Of a stretch of DNA of 39,043 nucleotides, positions 1-10,377 are shown one piece after another (the stretch's first letter is position 1; every line of letters starts with the position of its first letter). A program made the position numbers and the translations under genes. Below the pieces are notes generated by a model that saw only the letters and a program-made list of their open reading frames with translations, was not told the origin of the DNA and did not search any database. Source of the DNA: an uncultured Pseudomonadota bacterium (lineage in GTDB: Bacteria > Pseudomonadota > Gammaproteobacteria > Burkholderiales > Methylophilaceae); assembly GCA_903882525.1 (NCBI GenBank), contig CAIRXI010000078.1, positions 1 through 39,043 of the forward strand. Reading direction: 5' to 3'.

Positions 1-1
1 G

Positions 2-142
2 CCCTGCCTTTCCACCATCGCCACCTTGAAAAATGAATCTAAAAGCAGTGGATTTATGTGGCTATCTATAGCGTGGTCGCTTAGCTTGGCTTGGGTGGTA
101 AGTTTTGTATTTTACCAAGGAGCCCGCGCACTAGGTTTTTAA
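2..142 (+). CDS. feoB: Ferrous iron transport protein B, C-terminal end (partial)
   Basis: Frame 2 is open from the window edge to a TAA at 140-142 and gives 46 residues beginning PCLSTIATLKNE and ending YQGARALGF. This matches the usual C-terminus of FeoB, the inner-membrane GTPase-linked Fe(II) transporter: a conserved 'PC(L/V)(S/A)T(I/L)A' segment, a charged linker, then a last membrane helix rich in Trp/Leu/Ala/Val that ends in 'VSFVFYQGAR'. The ORF track misses it because the start lies outside the window. The gene converges on glnB. Only the end is visible, so GTPase motifs cannot be checked; the call rests on resemblance to the family tail. Confidence 0.82.
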   Translation, partial: PCLSTIATLKNESKSSGFMWLSIAWSLSLAWVVSFVFYQGARALGF

Positions 143-227
143 AAGAGTCTGCGACAAAAATATGGCAGATAAACTTAGCGCGGTTAAAGAAGTTATTCTT
201 TGCTTATAAAACCTATTGGAATTGTTC

Positions 228-252
228 AGGCGCTTGCGAGCAACAAGCGCCT
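228..252. terminator. Hairpin between convergent feoB and glnB
   Basis: A perfect 9-bp inverted repeat (AGGCGCTTG / CAAGCGCCT) with a 7-nt loop lies between the convergent stop codons of feoB and glnB. Its position suits a shared bidirectional terminator. Neither side carries a convincing T-run (ATATATAACG on the right), so efficiency is uncertain. The rest of 143-275 holds nothing else I can support. Confidence 0.5.
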
Positions 253-275
253 ATATATAACGAAGTCCTAAATAA

Positions 276-2275
<2,000 letters not shown>

Positions 2276-2342
2276 TTAAGTGCGCTCATTGCAAATAAGC
2301 TTTAACCTAGTGACTAAACTGCAAACAGCCAAAGTGGGGAGA

Positions 2343-3296
2343 TTAATAAGAACCACCAGCCTCTTTCAGAAGGTGGACGATTTCTGTATCACGGCCTTTA
2401 AGTGCATACACCAAAGGGGTCAGTCCGTATTGGTCTTTAGCTTTTACATCAGCCTTATTGTCGATGAGCAATTTAACGATGCTAGCATTCTTGTTATTGA
2501 CCGCAACATGGAGTAATGAAGAACCTTGATAGTCTAAATTATTCACATTAGCACCCGCTATAATAAGTACGCGTGCTGAATCCAGTTTAGATTTTTTAAC
2601 TGCCCAAGTTAAGGCAGTCCACTTTGAAGCATCCTTTTGTTCTAATGCTGCACCTTGCTTCACTAGCAATTCAACTACTGGTGCGTTCCCTTCTCGCGAA
2701 GCAATCATTAATGCCGTGGTATCTAATCTATCCCGCGCCTGCATATCGGCTTGATGCTCAAGCAGAATTTTAACTGTGGCTAAGTCACCGCCCTTTGCCG
2801 CGTGCATCAGTACCGTTTTGCCATCATCGCTTCGGGAATTTACATCCACGCCATGCTTCAATAAAATATCAACTGCGGGGGCAAAGCCTGCTACAGCAGC
2901 CATACCAAAAGCACTCCAACCAGCAGCGTCACGTACTTTTGGATCAGCACCATGACTAAGCAATACTTCTATGGTATCAATATAGTTTTTCTTGGCAGCA
3001 AACATAAGTGCTGTCCAGCCACCGTTATCCTTTGCATTCACATCAGCGCCTTTGTTTAGGAGCGCAGAGGCAACCTCGGCATTATTCTTGCGCGCTGCGT
3101 ACATCAAAGCGGTAATACCATCCGCATCTTTAACATTAGCACTAGCCCCGCTATTTAACATTGCATTGACTGCAGCCAAGTCGCCTTTACCTGCGGCTGT
3201 CAGCATGTAGCTAATTTCTTCGGTTGCTTGGGCAGAAGACACTGCCATCAATGCCACCAAGCAAAATGCAAAAATATTTTTGTATAGAGTATGCAT
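2343..3296 (-). CDS. Periplasmic ankyrin-repeat protein (nine repeats)
   Basis: Residues 1 to about 24 form a signal peptide (positive MHTLYK, hydrophobic core, AQA cleavage site), so export to the periplasm is likely. The rest is about nine ankyrin repeats of 33 residues with the usual G-x-TALMYAA, LL--GADVNAKD pattern, and almost nothing outside them. No catalytic residues are present; ankyrin repeats bind other proteins, and the partner here is unknown. It starts 10 nt after the sucD stop, which implies cotranscription with sucCD, and it precedes nadE-glnB by 67 nt. A second exported ankyrin protein is encoded at 9829-10320. No strong ribosome-binding site is seen. Function not assigned. 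Confidence 0.85.
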   Translation of the reverse strand: MHTLYKNIFAFCLVALMAVSSAQATEEISYMLTAAGKGDLAAVNAMLNSGASANVKDADGITALMYAARKNNAEVASALLNKGADVNAKDNGGWTALMFAAKKNYIDTIEVLLSHGADPKVRDAAGWSAFGMAAVAGFAPAVDILLKHGVDVNSRSDDGKTVLMHAAKGGDLATVKILLEHQADMQARDRLDTTALMIASREGNAPVVELLVKQGAALEQKDASKWTALTWAVKKSKLDSARVLIIAGANVNNLDYQGSSLLHVAVNNKNASIVKLLIDNKADVKAKDQYGLTPLVYALKGRDTEIVHLLKEAGGSY

Positions 3297-3306
3297 AAGA
3301 ATTAGG

Positions 3307-4188
3307 CTATTTTATTTTAAGATTAATTGCAGCCAACACGGCTTCACCAAGTCCTGCCGGTGAACTTGCCACTACTGCACCAGCGCGCTCTAAAGCACGC
3401 ATTTTGTCTTCGGCCTTACCACTGCCGCCCGAAATAATAGCACCTGCATGACCCATGCGCTTACCCGCAGGTGCCGTTTGTCCCGCAATATAAGCGGCAA
3501 CAGGCTTACTTACATTACTTTTAATAAATTCGGCTGCCGCTTCCTCATCAGAACCACCAATCTCACCCACCATAATGATAGCTTCGGTTTCATCATCGGC
3601 TTCAAACATTTCTAGGCATTCAATAAAATTCAACCCCTTAATCGGGTCGCCGCCGATACCAACGCAGGTACTTTGTCCTAACTTCAAGGCCGTTGTCTGA
3701 TGCACCGCTTCATAAGTGAGAGTGCCAGAGCGCGATACAATGCCGACTTTACCGCGTAAATGAATGCTACCGGGCATAATGCCGATTTTACACTCGCCAG
3801 GGGTAATCACACCGGGGCAGTTAGGGCCAATCAACTTAACATTATAAGAGTTGAGCACATGCTTAACATTCAGCATATCTAATACGGGGATGCCTTCGGT
3901 AATGCAAATAATAAGCTCAATACCAGCATCGCAAGCCTCTAAAATAGAATCAGCAGCAAACGCAGGTGGCACATAAATCACACTCGCAGTCGCGCCAGTT
4001 TCTCGCACAGCATCACGCATAGTATTAAATACAGGTAAACCTAAGTGTATTAAGCCACCCTTACCCGGAGTAACGCCACCGACCATTTTAGTGCCATAAG
4101 CCAATGCCTGTTCCGAGTGGAAGCTACCTTGCTTGCCAGTAAACCCTTGGCAAAGCACTTTGGTGTTCTTATTCACTAATATACTCAT
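3307..4188 (-). CDS. sucD: Succinyl-CoA synthetase, alpha subunit (ADP-forming)
   Basis: Alpha subunit of succinyl-CoA ligase, the substrate-level phosphorylation step of the TCA cycle; it binds CoA and carries the phosphohistidine. 293 residues, family length. The CoA-binding Rossmann segment ([16 protein letters not shown]) is at 13-28, [20 protein letters not shown] at about 121-140, and the phosphorylated histidine is H247 in [15 protein letters not shown]. Its ATG overlaps the sucC stop by 4 nt (ATGA), so translation is probably coupled and subunit output matched. An ankyrin gene follows after 10 nt. Confidence 0.97.
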   Translation of the reverse strand: MSILVNKNTKVLCQGFTGKQGSFHSEQALAYGTKMVGGVTPGKGGLIHLGLPVFNTMRDAVRETGATASVIYVPPAFAADSILEACDAGIELIICITEGIPVLDMLNVKHVLNSYNVKLIGPNCPGVITPGECKIGIMPGSIHLRGKVGIVSRSGTLTYEAVHQTTALKLGQSTCVGIGGDPIKGLNFIECLEMFEADDETEAIIMVGEIGGSDEEAAAEFIKSNVSKPVAAYIAGQTAPAGKRMGHAGAIISGGSGKAEDKMRALERAGAVVASSPAGLGEAVLAAINLKIK

Positions 4189-5348
4189 ACTAAAACTGCC
4201 TTCACTGCTTGCACCGCAGCATCGGTTAAGCCATCGGCCGAAATGATATTTAAACCACTGGTTTGCAACATGGTTTTACCTAGTTCCACATTGGTACCTT
4301 CTAAACGGACAATCACCGGAATTTGCATACCAACTTCTTTCACCGCGGTAATAATACCTTCGGCAATAATATCGCAGCGCATAATCCCGCCAAAAATATT
4401 TACTAAAATAGCTTTTACATTACTATCGGCCAAAATAATTTTAAACGCCTTAGTGACGGTTTCTGCAGTAGCGCCACCGCCGACATCTAAAAAGTTAGCC
4501 GGCGCCCCGCCATGTAGCTTAATTAGATCCATAGTCGCCATCGCTAAACCAGCTCCGTTTACCATGCAACCTATATTGCCATTAAGCGCGATATAGTTTA
4601 GACCGGCGTGATGCGCAACCGCTTCTTTGCTGTCCTCCTGCGACCAGTCGCGCTGCTCAGCCAAAGCCTTTTGTCTGTAAAGTGCATTATCGTCCACACT
4701 CATTTTGCAATCTAGTGCGAAGAGCTTGCCATCAGTGGTGACGACTAAAGGGTTGATTTCCAACAAAGCCAAATCATTGTCTTTAAATAGTTTATAAAGA
4801 CCTTTAAGAATTTTTGAAAATGCGCTGATTTGATCACCGGCCAAGTCTAGTTTAAAGCCCAAGTTGCGCGCTTGGTAATCCATTAATCCAGTTAAAGGGT
4901 CACAGACTTCCTGTAATATTTTTTCTGGGCTGTTCTGGGCAATTTCTTCAATATCCATGCCGCCAGCACTAGAGGCTACGACTACCACGCGCTCCAACGT
5001 TCTATCTACTAGCATGGATAAATATAACTCACGTGCTATTGGTAGTGTTTCTTCAATCAACACCTGATTCACAGGCTGACCATCTGGTGCATTTTGATAG
5101 GTGACTAAAGTTTTACCTAGTAGCTCACTGGCCACCACTTGCGCTTCACTAGCTGATTTAACAATCTTAACGCCACCCGCCTTACCGCGACCACCAGCAT
5201 GCACCTGTGCTTTCACGACCCAAGCATTACTAGCAATTTCGGTGGTGACGGCTACCGTCTCCTTTGCTACTGCCACCACTTGACCTCGCGGCACCGGAAT
5301 ACCATATTTTTGCAATAGCGTCTTGGCTTGATATTCGTGCAAATTCAT
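4185..5348 (-). CDS. sucC: Succinyl-CoA synthetase, beta subunit (ADP-forming)
   Basis: Beta subunit of succinyl-CoA ligase, with an N-terminal ATP-grasp nucleotide-binding domain ([39 protein letters not shown]) and a C-terminal CoA-ligase domain ([37 protein letters not shown]). 387 residues, usual length. First gene of the sucC-sucD-ankyrin series. The upstream gap to divergent serB (146 nt) must hold its promoter; I see no clear -35/-10 pair for the minus strand, only GATAGT with a poorly spaced TTGGCT. Confidence 0.97.
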   Translation of the reverse strand: MNLHEYQAKTLLQKYGIPVPRGQVVAVAKETVAVTTEIASNAWVVKAQVHAGGRGKAGGVKIVKSASEAQVVASELLGKTLVTYQNAPDGQPVNQVLIEETLPIARELYLSMLVDRTLERVVVVASSAGGMDIEEIAQNSPEKILQEVCDPLTGLMDYQARNLGFKLDLAGDQISAFSKILKGLYKLFKDNDLALLEINPLVVTTDGKLFALDCKMSVDDNALYRQKALAEQRDWSQEDSKEAVAHHAGLNYIALNGNIGCMVNGAGLAMATMDLIKLHGGAPANFLDVGGGATAETVTKAFKIILADSNVKAILVNIFGGIMRCDIIAEGIITAVKEVGMQIPVIVRLEGTNVELGKTMLQTSGLNIISADGLTDAAVQAVKAVLV

Positions 5349-5395
5349 AACAATAATGCTCTATTTAAAGGTAACTATCATTTTCTCGCAATTCA

Positions 5396-5457
5396 GCCAA
5401 ATGTGCTAGTACTGGCTTCATATTCTGAGCCAATACAGCCAAGCCGAGGTGTGCCAA
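5396..5457. repeat. Four copies of GCCAA in the sucC/serB intergenic region
   Basis: GCCAA occurs at 5396, 5429, 5438 and 5453 (TTGGC on the sucC strand) in the 146-bp gap between divergent sucC and serB. The last three cluster just before the serB -10. They could be half-sites for a shared regulator. The pentamer is short, so chance cannot be excluded. Confidence 0.3.
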
Positions 5458-5460
5458 GTG

Positions 5461-5466
5461 TATAAT
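5461..5466 (+). promoter_or_regulatory. Candidate -10 box of serB
   Basis: A perfect TATAAT lies 28 nt before the serB ATG, in an AT-rich stretch. The -35 region (about 5438-5443, GCCAAG) does not resemble TTGACA, and there is no TG extension, so a helper protein may be needed. The predicted 5' leader is only about 22 nt and shows no clear Shine-Dalgarno sequence. Confidence 0.45.
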
Positions 5467-5494
5467 CTATTTTTTTAATATAATCAAAAAAACT

Positions 5495-6334
5495 ATGCGT
5501 TTAGTTATTCAAAGCCAAGCCATTAATTACTCACATTTAGCCCATATTCATCAATTATGTGCGACTAGTGTCCAATTTGTGCAAACTGGGCAACACGCTT
5601 ACTACTTAGCTAACCAAACGGAGATTCTGCCGGCAGTGCAGCAGTTTTGTGCAGACCAGCATATAGATTGTAGTTATGTGCAAAATAAGCAAATCCTAAA
5701 TAATTATGGTTTGTGCGTCATGGATATGGATTCGACACTTATTAGCATTGAATGTATTGATGAAATCGCCGATATGATTAATATCAAACCGCAAGTGGCT
5801 GAAATTACTGAACGCGCAATGCGTGGCGAACTCGACTTTGCGCAAAGCCTACGTCAACGTGTTTTGCTATTAAAGGGCTTACAACATTCTGACCTAATGC
5901 GGGTATTGGATGAACGGCTAAAACTTAATCCTGGGGCCACTGAGTTAATTGCCGCATGCAGAAGCAATAACATTACAACCTTACTGGTTTCTGGTGGCTT
6001 TACTTTTTTTGCTGAGCAAGTCAAAACGATGTTAGGTTTGGATTATGCAGTTTCTAATACGCTAGAAATTATAGATGGTAAATTGACTGGTCATATATTA
6101 GGCAACATTGTGGATGCACAAGGTAAGGCTGATGAGCTTGTTAAACTACGTGAAAAGTTAGGATTAACTGCCGCGCAAACCATTGCTATCGGCGATGGCG
6201 CGAACGATCTGAAAATGATGGCGGTTGCCGGTATCGGTATCGCTTACCATGCTAAACCTATTGTACAAACACAGGCTACTTACGCCCTTAATTATGTGGG
6301 ATTAGACGGCGTAGTGAATTTGCTCACCACTTAG
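5495..6334 (+). CDS. serB: Phosphoserine phosphatase
   Basis: Final step of serine synthesis: hydrolysis of O-phosphoserine. HAD-superfamily enzyme with motif I DMDSTLISIECIDE (nucleophile D77, acid D79), motif II VSGGFTFF around 170, and motif III/IV GDGANDLKMM near 230. The first ~65 residues form the variable N-terminal domain usual for SerB; it looks shorter than an ACT-domain pair. 279 residues. It sits alone on the + strand, divergent from sucC and tail-to-tail with the DUF455 gene only 4 nt away. Serine is a C1 acceptor and donor, so this fits a methylotroph, but serB is universal. Confidence 0.95.
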   Translation: MRLVIQSQAINYSHLAHIHQLCATSVQFVQTGQHAYYLANQTEILPAVQQFCADQHIDCSYVQNKQILNNYGLCVMDMDSTLISIECIDEIADMINIKPQVAEITERAMRGELDFAQSLRQRVLLLKGLQHSDLMRVLDERLKLNPGATELIAACRSNNITTLLVSGGFTFFAEQVKTMLGLDYAVSNTLEIIDGKLTGHILGNIVDAQGKADELVKLREKLGLTAAQTIAIGDGANDLKMMAVAGIGIAYHAKPIVQTQATYALNYVGLDGVVNLLTT

Positions 6335-6338
6335 CGTT

Positions 6339-7169
6339 CTACAACACAAGCAACTGTTCTAGCTCAGCTTCAGTAAATCCGGCTTTGCGCCTAGCTTCTA
6401 AATTAAATGGGCCACGAAGCTTAGGTGCTGAATATTCCACACAAAGGCGCTTAAAGGTTTGTAATGGCGGCAATCCCTGTTGATTACACAAGTAATTAAA
6501 CCAAGTATTGCCAATAGCAACATGCCCCACTTCATCGCGTAAAGTAATATCCAAAATTTGGGCAGCTTGCAAATCTCCTGCCTGTGCCAGTTTTTCCCTT
6601 AGCGCTGGCAAAGCATCCAAACCTCTAGCTTCCATAGTTCGCGGCACCAAAGCCATCCGCGCCAGGATATTTAGCTTGGTTCTATCCACCATTTCCCAAA
6701 GACTATTATGCGCGGCAAAGTCTCCGTAATGAAAACCGAGACGATGCAAATGTCCGTTGAGTAAATTGAAATGATGTGCTTCTTCTGCAGCCACTTGTAG
6801 CCAATTGGCATAGTAGCTTTGGGGCATATCACTGAAGCGCCAAATCGCGTCCAATGCTAAATTAATAGCATTAAACTCTATATGGGTGAGCGCATGGACT
6901 AGCGCAGCGCGGCCAGCAATCGTATTCATTGCACGGCGTTTTACTAGTAATGGAGGAACTAACTCCGGCTTTTCAGGCCGTCCGGGAATAGCACGCAATT
7001 CGGTTGCTAATATGGATGCGCTTGAACGTGCCGTGTCGAGCTCCATCTGCCCACCTTGCCAAGCAAGCGCTAATGCGCTGACTGCCTCTGATTTTAGTAG
7101 CGCATCAGTTTCGGCTAAGCAGTTTAAGGCGGCTAAGCGAAGTTCAACGGAAAGTTGCTGCGGTAACAT
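6339..7169 (-). CDS. DUF455 family ferritin-like di-iron protein
   Basis: The 276-residue helical protein matches the DUF455 family. A complete set of ferritin-like di-iron ligands can be read: E98 (HIEFNAI), E130 and H133 (EEAHHF), E180 (TMEARGLD), E213 and H216 (DEVGHVAIG). This predicts a carboxylate-bridged di-iron site; the family reaction is not settled, and MiaE-like hydroxylases and ferritins share the fold. No signal peptide, so probably cytoplasmic. Its ATG overlaps the stop of the upstream beta-propeller gene by one base (TAATG), indicating coupled translation. Product name from family recognition; substrate unknown. Confidence 0.85.
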   Translation of the reverse strand: MLPQQLSVELRLAALNCLAETDALLKSEAVSALALAWQGGQMELDTARSSASILATELRAIPGRPEKPELVPPLLVKRRAMNTIAGRAALVHALTHIEFNAINLALDAIWRFSDMPQSYYANWLQVAAEEAHHFNLLNGHLHRLGFHYGDFAAHNSLWEMVDRTKLNILARMALVPRTMEARGLDALPALREKLAQAGDLQAAQILDITLRDEVGHVAIGNTWFNYLCNQQGLPPLQTFKRLCVEYSAPKLRGPFNLEARRKAGFTEAELEQLLVL

Positions 7170-8044
7170 TAATGCAGGGAGATAAAATCTAATTCACCCG
7201 CCTTCATATCAGGCACCATTAAATATTGCTCGTCCCGTGTTAGTGCAATATCTGCTGCAGATTGATAACCGGCCTTTATTTCAGCTACTTCTCCGGCCAG
7301 ATTCATGCTAAAAATCTTGCCGTTTTTCCAGTCACTGACGTACATTTTTCCACTAGAATGATGCACTAAACCATCACCACCGCCAAAGCCTTCAGCGAGG
7401 TTTGTGAATGCATGTGTTTTCATATTAATACTGTATAAAACACCGGAAACAAAATCTACCACCGTTAACACATCGCCAGTATCATCCATCAGCAAGCCGT
7501 TGGGTGCTAGTAGACGTGGTTCTTGCTTGTTGTTAAGCACCAGCGACACTTTGCCTTGTGCGTTTATTTTGTAAATTGCGCCACCCACACCGTTTAGGTC
7601 ACCGCTATCGCTGACATATAAATTGCCGGCAATATCCGCCTCTAAATCATTTAAAAATAGCGGCAGTTCAGGAAATGCATTGGTGTCAGCAAACACTTGA
7701 GCTTTACCCTGCATATCTATTTTTAATATCTTCGTTTTATCGGCAACATATAAATATTTACCTATAATGACTAAGCCTTTAGGGTCATCTAATCCTGATG
7801 TAAAGACACTTGCTTTGCCATTCTCAATCACTGTAATCTGACCGTCGCCATCTTTGCCAAAGCCGTTAATCTCAGAAACATAAATCTTGCCATCTTGGCC
7901 CTGCACCACAGACTCAGGCATTTTCAATCCGCTAATTTTTTGCATATGTATGGAACTTGGTTCTTGAGCGCTAGTAGGTAATGAAATGCCTAACGTGGTA
8001 ATTGCAGCAATGAACAGTCCGCTGACTAATGAGGGTTTATTCAT
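7169..8044 (-). CDS. Secreted SMP-30/NHL-type beta-propeller protein
   Basis: An N-terminal signal peptide (MNKPSLVSGLFIAAITTLGI, cleavage near TSA-QEP) is followed by six or so repeated blade segments, for example MPESVVQGQDGKIYVSEING, LYVADKTKILKIDMQGKAQV, LYVSDSGDLNGVGGAIYKIN, GLLMDDTGDVLTVVD and MYVSDWKNGKIFSMN. These are typical of SMP-30/gluconolactonase/NHL propellers. Conserved metal or lactonase residues cannot be assigned confidently, so no enzyme activity is claimed. It lies 64 nt downstream of the flavocytochrome c genes on the same strand and is translationally coupled to DUF455. A role in the periplasm with the Fcc proteins is possible but inferred from position only. Confidence 0.8.
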   Translation of the reverse strand: MNKPSLVSGLFIAAITTLGISLPTSAQEPSSIHMQKISGLKMPESVVQGQDGKIYVSEINGFGKDGDGQITVIENGKASVFTSGLDDPKGLVIIGKYLYVADKTKILKIDMQGKAQVFADTNAFPELPLFLNDLEADIAGNLYVSDSGDLNGVGGAIYKINAQGKVSLVLNNKQEPRLLAPNGLLMDDTGDVLTVVDFVSGVLYSINMKTHAFTNLAEGFGGGDGLVHHSSGKMYVSDWKNGKIFSMNLAGEVAEIKAGYQSAADIALTRDEQYLMVPDMKAGELDFISLH

Positions 8045-8108
8045 ATCATCCTTTTAAATGGTAACTCAATAAAAATTAATCTGACTTAGATCACCTAAGA
8101 TCTCAAAA

Positions 8109-9380
8109 TTAAGTAAGCGTATCGGCCCAGATGTTTTGCGCCCAAGCCTTGGCATACAAACCTTCTTGCTCACTAGGACTCGCAGATACGCCGCCACCTT
8201 CGGCAGATACCATGATTTTTTTCACAGCGTCATAACGGTAAACATTAGCGACATGAATGGCAGCCTTGTCGGTGACGTAGCTATAACAAGTATTTGCAAA
8301 TACTGGCATTGCGTCAGGTGCCAAGCCAGCCATCAACTGTACTATGGCACTAGCGCAAACTTTGGCTTGATTAGTGGCCATATGGGCAGACTTAGGTAAA
8401 GCGGCTGATACAGCATCACCAATCACATGTACATTAGGCGCTAATTTTGACTCATAACTTAAAAAATCCACTTCACACCAACGCTTATCAATATTATTAA
8501 GTTTTGCCATCTGCGCAACTTTACCAGCACGCTGCGATGGAATGATATTAAGCACATCAGCATAAACGGAATCAAATTCTGTTTTTACGGTTTTAGCCTT
8601 TAAGTTGACATCTATTATCGTGTTATTAGGACGGTAATCAACAATTCCTGTGTATAGCTCATTGAAGACTTTGCTGAACAAGCCTTTTTTGGAAATGATC
8701 TCTGCATTGGCATCCAATACAATCACTTTAGATTTAGGCTTATTATTTTTAAGGTAATAAGCAACCTGTGCGGCACGCTCATAAGGCCCTGGTGGGCAAC
8801 GGTACGGCGCCTTGGGCACGTTCATGACAAATACACCACCATCAGGCATGGCTTCTAACTGTTTACGCAAATTAACAGTTTGCCAACCGGCTTTCCATGC
8901 ATGTGGCACCTGCTGTTGCGCCTCAGTGCTTGCCAACATTGGCAAGTCATCATAAATAAAATCAATGCCAGGTGCAATCACTAAGCGGTCATAACTCAGC
9001 TCACCTCGTAACATGCTTATTTTCTTGGTGCTCACATCAATGGCGGTAACCTGATCATGCACCCACTGAATACCATGATTAGTTTTGAGTAAATCATAGC
9101 TAAAACTTAAATCATTAATGCTTTTACTACCACCCAATACGAGATTGCTTAATGGGCAGGATACAAACTGCTGACTGGCCTCCACCACCACGACTTCTAT
9201 AGAGCCCATACTCCAAATGCGCAGATACTTCGCGACGCAAGCCCCAGCATAACCACCACCAATAACCACTACACGGCCCATGGGAGGCTTATTTGCTCGG
9301 GCAAAGGCTGGCAAGCTCAATGACCCCAGACCTAAGCCTAAGCCTGATAACTTAACAAAGTCACGACGGTTAATGACCAT
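8109..9380 (-). CDS. fccB: Flavocytochrome c sulfide dehydrogenase, flavoprotein subunit
   Basis: Periplasmic FAD subunit that oxidises sulfide and passes electrons to its cytochrome c partner. A Tat signal (RRDFVKLSG followed by a hydrophobic stretch) begins the 423-residue protein. Next come the dinucleotide-binding VVVIGGGYAGACVAKYL, then FVSCPLSN, whose C75 aligns with the cysteine that binds FAD covalently in Allochromatium FccB. The redox-active pair is present as C195 in YRCPPGPYERA and C365 in NTCYSYV. It overlaps the cytochrome gene by 11 nt, so the two are coupled. The related SoxF is an alternative name, but no sox genes are in the window. Confidence 0.92.
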   Translation of the reverse strand: MVINRRDFVKLSGLGLGLGSLSLPAFARANKPPMGRVVVIGGGYAGACVAKYLRIWSMGSIEVVVVEASQQFVSCPLSNLVLGGSKSINDLSFSYDLLKTNHGIQWVHDQVTAIDVSTKKISMLRGELSYDRLVIAPGIDFIYDDLPMLASTEAQQQVPHAWKAGWQTVNLRKQLEAMPDGGVFVMNVPKAPYRCPPGPYERAAQVAYYLKNNKPKSKVIVLDANAEIISKKGLFSKVFNELYTGIVDYRPNNTIIDVNLKAKTVKTEFDSVYADVLNIIPSQRAGKVAQMAKLNNIDKRWCEVDFLSYESKLAPNVHVIGDAVSAALPKSAHMATNQAKVCASAIVQLMAGLAPDAMPVFANTCYSYVTDKAAIHVANVYRYDAVKKIMVSAEGGGVSASPSEQEGLYAKAWAQNIWADTLT

Positions 9381-9804
9381 GATCTTTCAATAATGGCTGT
9401 GATTGCAACACTGCGGCTTGATGAGCGGGAAGTCGTGAAAAATATTCCGCCAAGTCTTCAATTTCAAGGTTAGTTAATCCTTTGGCGTGATGATGCATCA
9501 CTGTCGCGGGGCGCTGGCCTAACTTGAAAGCCTGCATTTTGCTAATAAAATCAGTTTTATCGATTGCGGCCAGCGAGTTGATATGACTTAAATCATTTTG
9601 CGTGGCTGTGGCATGATTGTTTATGCTACTACCAACACTATTACCATCAGTGCCGTGACAGGCAGCACATGATGCAGCCAAGGTACGCACATGCAAAAGC
9701 ATGGATGCTGATTGAAATGCCTGAGCATTACTTTCTTCTGCACAAGCAATTATCGGGCTATAAAGCCCGATAATTATGGTCAAAAAATAAGCAAAGCTTT
9801 TCAA
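9370..9804 (-). CDS. fccA: Flavocytochrome c, small cytochrome c subunit
   Basis: Single-haem c-type cytochrome, 144 residues. Signal peptide at 1 to about 22, one haem-binding CAACH at 46-50, and the distal ligand probably M103 in PATVMHHHAKG, a segment characteristic of FccA/SoxE-type cytochromes. C-terminal helix IEDLAEYFSRLP. It precedes and overlaps fccB by 11 nt, supporting an FccAB heterodimer that sends sulfide electrons to the respiratory chain. Diheme FccA forms exist; this one has only one CXXCH. The upstream ankyrin gene ends 24 nt before it. Confidence 0.9.
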   Translation of the reverse strand: MKSFAYFLTIIIGLYSPIIACAEESNAQAFQSASMLLHVRTLAASCAACHGTDGNSVGSSINNHATATQNDLSHINSLAAIDKTDFISKMQAFKLGQRPATVMHHHAKGLTNLEIEDLAEYFSRLPAHQAAVLQSQPLLKDHGH

Positions 9805-9828
9805 TGCCCTATCTAGCTTAACAAAATA

Positions 9829-10320
9829 TTAAAAACACTTTTGCTCTAAACAACCTTCGTCTTTAACGCCCATTTTAACTAAGAAATCGACCATTTTAGT
9901 GTTGTCCATATCACGCAATAAACGAAGAACAGAAACATCGCCTTTAGCTCTGATATTAATGTTAGCGCCTTTATCAGCTAAGTACTGCGTCATTTTCTCG
10001 TCACCATCATAAGCAGCATGATAAAAAGCAGTCCATTGCGTCATAGGATGTTGGTAGTCTAATTTAGCACCATGTTCAACAAAGTATTTTACCAATGGAA
10101 GTTGACCCTTAGCTGCAGCCATTAGTAGTGGTGGCCAAGCAAAATAGCCTACGTTCACGTCCACACCACTTTCTACGTATTTTTTGACTAACTTCATATC
10201 ACCTTTACCGATTGCATCGGTAAATTCAACTGACTCATCATCGGTCAGCGCTCTAGCTGCCATTGCGTTAAATGAGAAACCCAAAACCATTACCGCTAAC
10301 AATACTTTCAATAATTTCAT
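9829..10320 (-). CDS. Small periplasmic ankyrin-repeat protein
   Basis: 163 residues with a clear signal peptide (MKLLKVLLAVMVLGFSFNAMA). About four ankyrin repeats follow: VEFTDAIGKGDMKLVKKYVES, PLLMAAAKGQLPLVKYFVEHGA, TAFYHAAYDGDEKMTQYLADKGA and VSVLRLLRDMDNTKMVDFLVK. The tail ends in a Cys pair (CLEQKC) that could form a disulfide in the periplasm. A good Shine-Dalgarno (AGGAGA) precedes the ATG. It is first in the cluster ankyrin-fccA-fccB-propeller-DUF455, with 24 nt to fccA, so it may help assemble or protect that complex; this is inference. Shorter and more diverged than the ankyrin protein at 2343-3296. Confidence 0.85.
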   Translation of the reverse strand: MKLLKVLLAVMVLGFSFNAMAARALTDDESVEFTDAIGKGDMKLVKKYVESGVDVNVGYFAWPPLLMAAAKGQLPLVKYFVEHGAKLDYQHPMTQWTAFYHAAYDGDEKMTQYLADKGANINIRAKGDVSVLRLLRDMDNTKMVDFLVKMGVKDEGCLEQKCF

Positions 10321-10377
10321 ACTATTTTTCTCCTGCCTTATGTAATAAATTTAATTTCTCTATTTTTATAAAAGTGC

